In this document: positions 1 to 4,856 of the stretch, piece after piece
How positions within the stretch are numbered: position 1 is the first letter of the stretch
Layout of the letters: each line of letters starts with the position of its first letter
Source of the DNA: UBA8437 sp963578885
Lineage (GTDB): Bacteria; Planctomycetota; Planctomycetia; Planctomycetales; Planctomycetaceae
DNA length: 6,679 bases
Assembly: GCA_963578885.1 (NCBI GenBank)
Contig: CAUZEQ010000274.1
Location: forward strand, 1 to 6,679
Reading direction: 5' to 3'
Position numbers and translations under genes: made by a program
Notes under the pieces: model-generated
Seen by the model: the letters and a program-made list of their open reading frames with translations, nothing else
Told to the model about the DNA's origin: nothing
The model's database searches: none

Positions 1-21
1 CATCGCTGGCGTCAAGAAACA

Positions 22-58
22 GCCCAACACACGCCCGGGATGCGGGCGTGGGATGGGC
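22..58 (-). terminator. Probable intrinsic terminator of the leftward 104-codon gene
   Basis: Seen in the sequence: bases 30-36 (CACGCCC) pair with 44-50 (GGGCGTG) around a 7-base loop. An outer stem GCCCA (22-26) / TGGGC (54-58) is separated from it by a symmetrical 3x3 internal loop. Read on the minus strand, the hairpin is followed by TGTTTCTT, a moderately T-rich tract. It lies about 77 bases past the TAA at 135-137 of the leftward gene, which fits a Rho-independent terminator. The T tract is imperfect, so an mRNA 3'-end stabilising hairpin is an alternative. Confidence 0.5.
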
Positions 59-67
59 CGGTAGGCC

Positions 68-102
68 GGAAACCGTGCCGGGTGAGGCCTATGCCGGTTT
101 CC
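68..102. repeat. Inverted repeat downstream of the leftward gene
   Basis: GGAAACCG (68-75) is the exact reverse complement of CGGTTTCC (95-102). With base 76 bulged, two more pairs form (77-78 with 93-94), giving a stem of about 10 pairs around a loop of about 14 bases. It lies between the leftward gene's stop and the stronger hairpin at 22-58. It may be part of a two-hairpin 3' end or a degenerate repeat element. No T tract follows it, so it is not called as a terminator on its own. Confidence 0.35.
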
Positions 103-134
103 AGCACTTATTATGACGCGGAAAGGGCAGAAAT

Positions 135-449
135 TTAGCGGCTGATTTGAGCGGCCTCGACAAACCGGCGATCCTCGGCGAGCTCGTCTTCCTGGCGAGC
201 AACCATCCGCAGCCACTCGGTGTAGAACGCTCGGGGCTCCATCCTTGAGAACTGCAGAAGCCCCCAGGCCCCTGACGAGGGTGCGTTCTCGGGCTGCACA
301 TCCTCGACAGCCTGGTTCTCGTACACCCACTCGAAGTCCGACCGGACCGACGACTGCCGCCCCTCGAACATCTGCGAGGTCACCTGATGCCCGTTGACGC
401 GAGGGCCTTGGGGGACGGGTCGCGGCTCCCCGAAGCCGAACTCGGTCAT
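135..449 (-). CDS. Hypothetical protein, 104 aa, unknown family
   Basis: I do not recognise this protein. It is probably a real gene: codons have the same strong G/C third-position bias as the neighbours, and the product is compositionally ordinary, with an acidic, aromatic, helix-forming C-terminal half (for example FYTEWLRMVARQEDELAEDRRF split over residues about 75-96). No signal peptide, membrane segment or known motif is visible. The ATG at 449-447 has GAGAGG six bases upstream (plus-strand 456-461), a plausible ribosome binding site. No other start lies upstream before an in-frame TAG at 507-509. The oddity is that its first about 19 codons and its ribosome binding site overlap the 5' end of the oppositely directed DUF1501 gene, which is truncated there. 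The protein may therefore itself be missing its true N-terminus if the locus is rearranged or misassembled. A hairpin terminator follows at 22-58. Confidence 0.5.
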   Translation of the reverse strand: MTEFGFGEPRPVPQGPRVNGHQVTSQMFEGRQSSVRSDFEWVYENQAVEDVQPENAPSSGAWGLLQFSRMEPRAFYTEWLRMVARQEDELAEDRRFVEAAQISR

Positions 450-1428
450 CGAGTACCTCTCGAGAAACGAACAGCGCGACCTGCCCGCTTCGGTCTGGAT
501 GCCCTGCTACACCGGCTGGGGCCAGAGTTCGATCCGACCCGGTCTCTACGGCGGATTCCTCGGACGACAATACGACCCCTTCATCACCAAGTGCCGGGTC
601 CACAGCGACAAGGAAGCCAAGTACGCTCATCCCGAGCGGATCAAGGGCGAGGTGCTGCTGCCCAACGTCGCCTTGCCCGAACAACTCACCCTCGATCGGC
701 TCGACCGGCGTCGCAGCCTGACGGCTCAATTCGGTCGCGAGGTCGACCGGCTCGAGCGATCGGGTGCTGTCGAGGCCTTCGACCGCAACACCCGTCGTGC
801 CTACGACCTGCTGACGGCGACCAACCGCCCCAACAGCCCGTGGCGAGCCTTTGACGTCTCGTCGGAAACACCCGGCCTCCAGTCCCGCTACGGCGACAAC
901 CTCTACGGACACTCGATGCTCGTCGCCCGTCGACTGGTCGAGTCGGGCGTGCGATTCGTGACGGTGACGTGGGAGGTCTTCGAGAAGGCCAAGATCGATC
1001 TCGACGGCTGGGACACTCACCAGCGCAACTTCAACATCCTCCGCGACCACCGCCTGCCGGTCTTCGATCAGGCCTACTCGGCCCTGTGCGAAGATCTCGA
1101 CAACCGCGGCCTGCTCGACGATACGCTGCTGCTGGTGATGGGCGAGATGGGCCGCACGCCCAAGATCAACGCCAAGGGCGGACGCGACCACTGGTCCTAC
1201 TGCAGCAACATCCTGATGACCGGTGCCGGAGTGAAGCACGGCTACGTGCATGGCAGCTCCGACCGCATCGGCGCCTATCCCAGCGATCGCCCGGTCGGTC
1301 CCGAATCGTTCATCGCGACGGTCTACAAGGCGATGGGGCTGGACACCACGATGTCGATCTACGATCCAGCCGATCGTCCGTATCCGATCGCCCAGCACGG
1401 CGAACCGGTCGAGGACATCCTGGCCTAG
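394..1428 (+). CDS. DUF1501 family (sulfatase-like) protein, N-terminally truncated
   Basis: Residues from about 16 to the end match the C-terminal two thirds of DUF1501 proteins, abundant in planctomycetes, usually exported and related to the alkaline phosphatase/sulfatase fold. Recognisable blocks: NSVIEYLSR with RDLP (16-31), GGFLGRQYDPF (53-63), RYGDNLYGHS (165-174), DGWDTHQRNF (204-213), GEMGRTPKIN (250-259), GRDHWSYC (263-270) and the HGEPVEDILA end (335-344). The WDTH and GRDHW histidines and the MGRTP block are family hallmarks near the presumed metal site. Family members are normally about 400-480 residues and start with a Tat-type signal followed by the GGPSHxDTFDPK region. Both are absent: homology begins abruptly at about base 439. 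In this frame the only starts are TTG at 394, inside the antisense gene's coding region, and ATG at 499. Function is undefined for the family, and this copy lacks part of its fold, so it is likely a pseudogene, a rearrangement remnant or an assembly artefact. The aldo/keto reductase gene follows 68 bases downstream on the same strand. Confidence 0.8.
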   Translation: MTRGPWGTGRGSPKPNSVIEYLSRNEQRDLPASVWMPCYTGWGQSSIRPGLYGGFLGRQYDPFITKCRVHSDKEAKYAHPERIKGEVLLPNVALPEQLTLDRLDRRRSLTAQFGREVDRLERSGAVEAFDRNTRRAYDLLTATNRPNSPWRAFDVSSETPGLQSRYGDNLYGHSMLVARRLVESGVRFVTVTWEVFEKAKIDLDGWDTHQRNFNILRDHRLPVFDQAYSALCEDLDNRGLLDDTLLLVMGEMGRTPKINAKGGRDHWSYCSNILMTGAGVKHGYVHGSSDRIGAYPSDRPVGPESFIATVYKAMGLDTTMSIYDPADRPYPIAQHGEPVEDILA

Positions 1429-1483
1429 CTGATGCCGGCCCGGGCCCGCGTTCGCCACAGCCCATTTCCGCTGATCCTGCACC

Positions 1484-1489
1484 AGAGAG
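1484..1489 (+). promoter_or_regulatory. Ribosome binding site of the aldo/keto reductase gene
   Basis: AGAGAG lies seven bases before the ATG at 1497. It supports that start over in-frame upstream codons, which are only the shadow of the preceding DUF1501 gene. The match to the anti-Shine-Dalgarno sequence is moderate. Confidence 0.4.
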
Positions 1490-1496
1490 TCTCACC

Positions 1497-2483
1497 ATGG
1501 AACTGCGCCCGCTGGGCTCAAGCGGCCTGCTTGTTTCTCCGATCTGCCTGGGCACGATGACGTTTGGAACGCCGGTCCCCGAGGCCGATGCGATCCGGCT
1601 GGTCCACGAGTCGATCGAGATGGGGATCAACTTCATCGACACCGCCAACGTCTATGAAGGATACGACCGAGTGCTGGGCAGCGCCGGGGGCGTGGCCGAG
1701 GAGATCACGGGCAAGGCGATTGCCGACCGCCGCGACCAGGTCATCCTCGCCACCAAGGTCGGTGGGCCACTGGGCCAAGGACCCCAGGACCGCGGACTCT
1801 CGGCCGTGCACATCCAACGCGAAGTCGAAGCCAGCCTCCGACGACTCAACACCGATGTCATCGATCTCTACATCATCCACTGGCCCGACCGCTTTACGCC
1901 GCTGGAATCGACCCTCGAAGCACTCGACCGGATCGTCCGCCAGGGCAAGGCCCGCTTTATCGGCGTCTCGAACCACTCGGCCGCACAACTGTGCCAGCTG
2001 CTGTGGCTGGCCGAGAAGCACAACTGGGTCCGACCTGTCGCCTCGCAGATCCCCTTCAGCTTCCTGCGTCGAGACTTCCAGCACGAGCTGCCGTTCTGCG
2101 AGGAATTCTCGATCGGCGTCACACCCTACCAGTCGCTGCAGGGCGGGCTGCTCACCGGCAAGTACCGCCGGGGCGAAGAGGCACCCGAGGGGTCTCGGGG
2201 GGCCGAGAAGCCCGAATGGGTCTGGGAACGCGACGACGAGATGTTCGACAAGCTCGAAGCACTCGAGGCACTGGCCGCCGAGATCGATACGACCCCGGCT
2301 CGATACGCACTGGCCTGGACGCTGGCCCAGCCGGCGATGTCGTCGCTGGTCGTCGGTGCCAAGCGATCCGAGCAGGTCGCCGACGCGGTGGCCGCCGCGG
2401 AGTTGACGATCCCGCCCGAGCACTTCGCCCGGATCGACGAGATCGTCCCGCCGCCCTGGCACCAGCCCGACCCGATCCGCTGA
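1497..2483 (+). CDS. Aldo/keto reductase family oxidoreductase
   Basis: A complete 328-residue NAD(P)H-dependent aldo/keto reductase: a cytosolic (beta/alpha)8-barrel enzyme reducing aldehydes or ketones to alcohols. The N-terminus MELRPLGSSGLLVSPICLGT is the standard AKR opening. The catalytic tetrad is readable: Asp48 (FIDTANVY), Tyr53, Lys87 (VILATKVGG) and His128 (IIHWPD). GVSNHSAAQL (156-165), the GVTPYQSLQGGLLTGKY block (about 207-223) and the cofactor-phosphate region VVGAKRSEQVADAV (285-298) complete the family pattern. Length is normal for the bacterial 'general stress / YajO / oxidoreductase Tas' type of AKR. The start is chosen for the AGAGAG ribosome binding site and the family N-terminus. 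It lies 68 bases after the truncated DUF1501 gene and may share its transcript. It ends 30 bases from the convergent aminotransferase, with no clear terminator between them. Substrate cannot be inferred; the family call is firm. Confidence 0.95.
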   Translation: MELRPLGSSGLLVSPICLGTMTFGTPVPEADAIRLVHESIEMGINFIDTANVYEGYDRVLGSAGGVAEEITGKAIADRRDQVILATKVGGPLGQGPQDRGLSAVHIQREVEASLRRLNTDVIDLYIIHWPDRFTPLESTLEALDRIVRQGKARFIGVSNHSAAQLCQLLWLAEKHNWVRPVASQIPFSFLRRDFQHELPFCEEFSIGVTPYQSLQGGLLTGKYRRGEEAPEGSRGAEKPEWVWERDDEMFDKLEALEALAAEIDTTPARYALAWTLAQPAMSSLVVGAKRSEQVADAVAAAELTIPPEHFARIDEIVPPPWHQPDPIR

Positions 2484-2513
2484 GCAGATGCGGTCGACTG
2501 GCGGTCAAGGGGC

Positions 2514-3494
2514 CTAGGCTTCCGCCAAAGCCGCCCGGTTCGCCTCGACCTCCTGCTCGAGCCACTCCGGCAACGCCTCGGCGTACTCCCGTGCCTGCCC
2601 GATCATGTCGACCCCCACGTACTGCCGCCACGCCTCGGTCAACCGCTCGACCACCGGACCACGTCCCCCGTCACCGACCACCTGGCCCTCGAACGACCGC
2701 CCGTGCACGATGCAGAAGGACGTCGATGTGCAGAAGATCTCCTCGGCCTGCAACGCTTCGTACCGACCCAGGTTCGCCTCGACCAGCGGAATCCCTTCCT
2801 GCTTGGCCAGCTCCAGCACCGTCCCGCGGCTGACACCCTGGAGGATGTTGCGTGGTTCGGGCGTGTAGATGGTGCCATCGCTGACCAGGAAGATGTTCCA
2901 ACCCGGTCCCTCGGCCATGAACCCATCGGGGTCGAACAACACCGGCCACGCTCCCTCGCCGATCCGCTGCCCCTGCAACTCCGCCATCTTGTAGTGCATG
3001 CGGCTGCGGGTCTTGGCCTTGGCGTCGACCAGCTGGGCCGGCAGGGCCTGCTGAGCGGGGACGACGATGTCCACACCGGTGTCGTACTTCGAGGCGAACG
3101 GGCCCATGTGAGTGATCAGCGGCCAGGTGCTGATCGTCACCGTCGGCCGGGTACCCTCGGGCCACAACGAACCGTAAACCGGCAGCGGGCCCCGCGACAC
3201 GTCGTGCATGATCCACCAGTCCATGCCCTCGGCCTCGGTCGCCCGGTTCTTCTCGAGCGTCACCAGCGTCTGCTCCTGCATCTCGTCGATCGTCAACCCG
3301 CAGTCGATCTCGAGCAGCCGCAGAGAACCGTAGAGCCGATCGAGGTGCTCACGGAGCCTGAACGGCTCGCCGCCAAACGTGCGGGTCATCTCGAAGGCCA
3401 TGTCCCCGTACATCAGGGCACAATCGAAGATCGAGACATTCGCTTCGCGCTCGGGAACGAAGTCTCCGCTGAAATACACAACGCGTCCGGCCAT
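2514..3494 (-). CDS. Class IV PLP-dependent aminotransferase (branched-chain/D-amino-acid aminotransferase-like)
   Basis: A complete 326-residue fold-type IV PLP enzyme, the superfamily of branched-chain aminotransferase, D-amino-acid aminotransferase and aminodeoxychorismate lyase. Visible blocks: VYFSGDFVPEREANVSIFD (6-24, the opening strand and hairpin), MYGDMAFEMTRTFGG (28-42), FRLREHLDRLYGS (45-57, with the phosphate-binding Arg53), AKTRSRMHYKMAE (160-172, where Lys161 is the likely Schiff-base lysine), AEGPGWNIFLV (194-204, where Glu195 is the expected partner of the pyridine nitrogen), ILQGVSRGTVLELA (217-230) and EEIFCTSTSF (251-260). The lysine context differs from textbook BCAT (KxxNYL), and EGPGWN replaces the usual EGSGxN, so I do not assign ilvE, dat or pabC. 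The ATG at 3494 has AGGGGA nine bases upstream. It lies 71 bases downstream of the SDR gene on the same strand, a probable operon with a hairpin in the spacer. The C-terminal tail (about 295-326) is helical and slightly longer than in BCATs. Substrate is unknown; branched-chain or aromatic amino acids or amines are all possible. Confidence 0.9.
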   Translation of the reverse strand: MAGRVVYFSGDFVPEREANVSIFDCALMYGDMAFEMTRTFGGEPFRLREHLDRLYGSLRLLEIDCGLTIDEMQEQTLVTLEKNRATEAEGMDWWIMHDVSRGPLPVYGSLWPEGTRPTVTISTWPLITHMGPFASKYDTGVDIVVPAQQALPAQLVDAKAKTRSRMHYKMAELQGQRIGEGAWPVLFDPDGFMAEGPGWNIFLVSDGTIYTPEPRNILQGVSRGTVLELAKQEGIPLVEANLGRYEALQAEEIFCTSTSFCIVHGRSFEGQVVGDGGRGPVVERLTEAWRQYVGVDMIGQAREYAEALPEWLEQEVEANRAALAEA

Positions 3495-3520
3495 GCTCTT
3501 GTGTCCCCTGTGTTGTGAAC

Positions 3521-3558
3521 GGGACAGGCACCCCCGCTGGCGCGGGTGAGCGGGTCCC
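3521..3558. repeat. Hairpin in the SDR-aminotransferase spacer, REP-like
   Basis: GGGAC (3521-3525) pairs with GTCCC (3554-3558). Inside, CCCGC (3533-3537) pairs with GCGGG (3542-3546) across a 4-base loop TGGC. The block includes GGGACAGGCACC, whose complement GGTGCCTGTCCC I recall as a recurrent intergenic motif in several high-GC bacteria, where such palindromes behave as REP-type elements. That link is from memory, not shown here. The hairpin lies between two co-directional genes and just upstream of the aminotransferase ribosome binding site, so it may instead modulate readthrough or mRNA stability between them. Confidence 0.45.
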
Positions 3559-3565
3559 TTTGAGT

Positions 3566-4336
3566 TCAGAACGACTTGACCACGGTCCCACCGTCGACGG
3601 TGATCGAGGTCCCGGTGATGTAGCTGCCCGCATCAGTGCCCAGCAGCAGTGCCGTGCCGACCAGTTCCCGGCATTCCCCCCAGCGGCCCAACGCCGTCCG
3701 CTCGGCAAAAAAAGCGATCTCCTCTTCGCTCAGCACGCTGCGCGGCAGATCGGTCAGGAAGGGCCCGGGACAGATCGAGTTGACCGTGATGCCGTCACCG
3801 CCCAGGTCCAGTGCGCTGGCCCGGGTCAGTCCCAGCAGACCGCTCTTGGTGGCCGAATACGCATTGCGGCCCGACTTGCTGACCAGTCCCATGATCGAGG
3901 AGATGTGGATCACGCGGCCCCAGCCGCGCTGCTTCATCTGGGGCACCAGCTCGCGGGTCAGAGCCATGCAACTGGTGAGGTTCAGCTCGATGATCCGGTC
4001 CCAGTTCTCGTCGGTGATCGAATCGATTTCCTCGGGCACGTTCGAACCGGCGTTGTTGACCAGCACGTCGACTCGACCCATTTCCGCAAGAGCGGTCGCG
4101 GCCAGCCGCTTGACGTCGTCGCGGTTGGTCATGTCGGCCACCACCGCCAGGCCCTTCACATCCAGGCCGTCGGTGACCTCAACCAACGCCGCGTCGAGCT
4201 CGTCCTGGTGACGGCTCGAAATGACCACGTCGGCACCCGCCTCGGCAAAGCCCCGTGCCATCGCCAGGCCCAGACCCTTGCTGCCACCGGTGACCAGGGC
4301 CACTCGGCCGCTGATGTCAAAGAGTGTTCCCTGCAT
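3566..4336 (-). CDS. SDR family oxidoreductase (gluconate 5-dehydrogenase-like)
   Basis: A complete 256-residue classical short-chain dehydrogenase/reductase with a Rossmann fold, soluble and NAD(P)-dependent. Motifs: TGGSKGLG (16-23, dinucleotide binding), ADMTN (67-71), NNAG (94-97), Asn119 in ELNL, and the catalytic Ser147 (HISSIMG), Tyr160 and Lys164 (YSATK). PG in CPGPFLTDL (189-197) and GTSITVDGG (242-250) follow. The opening LFDISGRVALVTGGSKGLG and overall length resemble gluconate 5-dehydrogenase and 2-deoxy-D-gluconate 3-dehydrogenase-type SDRs. SDR substrate calls from sequence are unreliable, so no symbol is given. The ATG at 4336 has AGGGAG about 11 bases upstream (4348-4354 on the plus strand), slightly far but plausible. 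It is the first gene of a probable two-gene leftward operon with the aminotransferase, and is divergent from the selenoprotein gene across 150 bases. All catalytic residues are present, so it should be active. Confidence 0.95.
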   Translation of the reverse strand: MQGTLFDISGRVALVTGGSKGLGLAMARGFAEAGADVVISSRHQDELDAALVEVTDGLDVKGLAVVADMTNRDDVKRLAATALAEMGRVDVLVNNAGSNVPEEIDSITDENWDRIIELNLTSCMALTRELVPQMKQRGWGRVIHISSIMGLVSKSGRNAYSATKSGLLGLTRASALDLGGDGITVNSICPGPFLTDLPRSVLSEEEIAFFAERTALGRWGECRELVGTALLLGTDAGSYITGTSITVDGGTVVKSF

Positions 4337-4389
4337 CGGTCGGTGATCTCCCTCGCTCTACGGTTGCAGTCTCATCAGCACTTGGAGAA

Positions 4390-4438
4390 GGTGAGCATAC
4401 TGCGGAGCGGGCCGGACGGCCAACTCACCGACCTCCGC
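4390..4438. promoter_or_regulatory. Nested, partly exclusive inverted repeats in the divergent spacer
   Basis: The 150-base spacer 4337-4486 has no gene. It contains GGTGAG (4390-4395) complementary to CTCACC (4424-4429), GCGGAG (4402-4407) complementary to CTCCGC (4433-4438), and a central GGCCG (4410-4414) / CGGCC (4417-4421). The first two stems interlock, so they cannot form together as simple hairpins. The region must carry the promoters of the SDR operon and the selenoprotein gene, but I see no convincing -35/-10 pair. The repeats could be operator sites or leader RNA structure, or chance in GC-rich DNA. Confidence 0.25.
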
Positions 4439-4486
4439 TGCCCAGCTTCAGCAAACACCCCTCACGACAAGTAGAGATCTGCTCAC

Positions 4487-4837
4487 ATGTCCGCACGGAT
4501 CGACTGGTACTACCACCGCAAGGGATGAACCAGCTGCGTCAAAGCGCAGGGGTTCCTTGCCAAATCCGATGCCCGGGTCCGCGAGCAGGCCGATGCCCGC
4601 AGCGAGACCGTCGATGCACGGCACGCCGTTACGCTCGCACGCCAGGCCTCTCACCTCTACGTCGCACGCGGCCGCACGTTTCGACACGTCAACATGCAGT
4701 CCGAACGACTCAGCAACACCGAGCTGACCGGGCTGATCACCGGCCGCAGCGGCACGCTCAGAGCCCCCACGCTCCGACGGGGCAAGACCCTGGTGGTCGG
4801 CTACAGCGACGAACTCTACGACAAATTGTTCGGATAG
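4487..4837 (+). CDS. ArsC/Spx-like thioredoxin-fold selenoprotein (in-frame TGA = Sec14)
   Basis: Reading from the ATG at 4487 and decoding the TGA at 4526-4528 as selenocysteine gives 116 residues ending at TAG 4835-4837. The opening is an ArsC-family first strand (ARIDWYYHRKG, 3-13), then the redox motif U14-T-S-C17-VKAQGFL on helix 1. Spx and related ArsC proteins have CTSC at this point. Near the end, GTLRAPTLRRGKTLVVGY (89-106) matches the family's cis-proline strand-turn-strand (Pro94), followed by a terminal helix SDELYDKLFG. Length is that of ArsC/Spx proteins (about 110-130). Codon bias is equally GC-rich before and after the TGA, and the frame stays open for 102 codons after it, so a decayed gene is unlikely. 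The expected role is a cytosolic thiol/selenol redox protein; the substrate is unknown, and arsenate reduction is not shown because the family is diverse. The ribosome binding site is weak (TAGAGA, about nine bases upstream). A SECIS candidate lies at 4526-4560. The gene ends 19 bases from the convergent repeat-protein gene. The alternative is a TGC-to-TGA nonsense mutation or a sequencing error. Confidence 0.85.
4526..4560 (+). promoter_or_regulatory. Candidate bacterial SECIS element at the Sec UGA codon
   Basis: Two competing hairpins lie immediately after the TGA. (a) 4546-4551 (GCAGGG) pairs with 4555-4560 (CCTTGC, one G-U pair) around the 3-base loop GTT, which begins 23 bases after the TGA. 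A short upper stem, a small loop starting with G, and this spacing fit the described bacterial SECIS pattern for SelB binding. (b) A longer stem including the UGA itself: GAACC (4527-4531) with GGTTC (4551-4555), and CTGCG (4534-4538) with CGCAG (4545-4549), loop TCAAAG. This one is thermodynamically attractive but its loop is only 10 bases from the UGA. Both lie inside the coding region, as is normal in bacteria. Confidence 0.6.
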
Positions 4838-4856
4838 ACACCCGTCGCGGCCTCAG

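Noticed and set aside
387..854. 155-codon rightward frame starting at ATG 387 near a GAGGT
   Set aside because: It overlaps the DUF1501 gene out of frame and its product is Arg/Pro/Gln-rich; the ribosome-binding-like GAGGT is within the antisense gene's coding sequence.
1518..2462. 314-codon leftward open frame opposite the aldo/keto reductase gene
   Set aside because: A mirror of the GC-rich AKR coding sequence; the product has no recognisable motif, while the plus strand carries a complete AKR with all catalytic residues.
2484..2513. Possible bidirectional terminator between the convergent AKR and aminotransferase genes
   Set aside because: Only 30 bases, with no stem of useful length and no T/A tracts.
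2703..3518. 271-codon rightward open frame opposite the aminotransferase gene
   Set aside because: An antisense shadow; composition is His/Arg/Leu-rich without domains, and the opposite strand encodes a complete fold-type IV enzyme.
3515..4474. 319-codon rightward open frame opposite the SDR gene
   Set aside because: An antisense shadow of a complete SDR gene, with no motif of its own.
4526..4528. The TGA as a simple nonsense mutation or the sign of a frameshift
   Set aside because: The same frame continues with family motifs on both sides, so no frameshift is needed. A random nonsense mutation landing exactly on the first redox Cys in an otherwise intact gene is less likely than Sec. It is not fully excluded without genome data.
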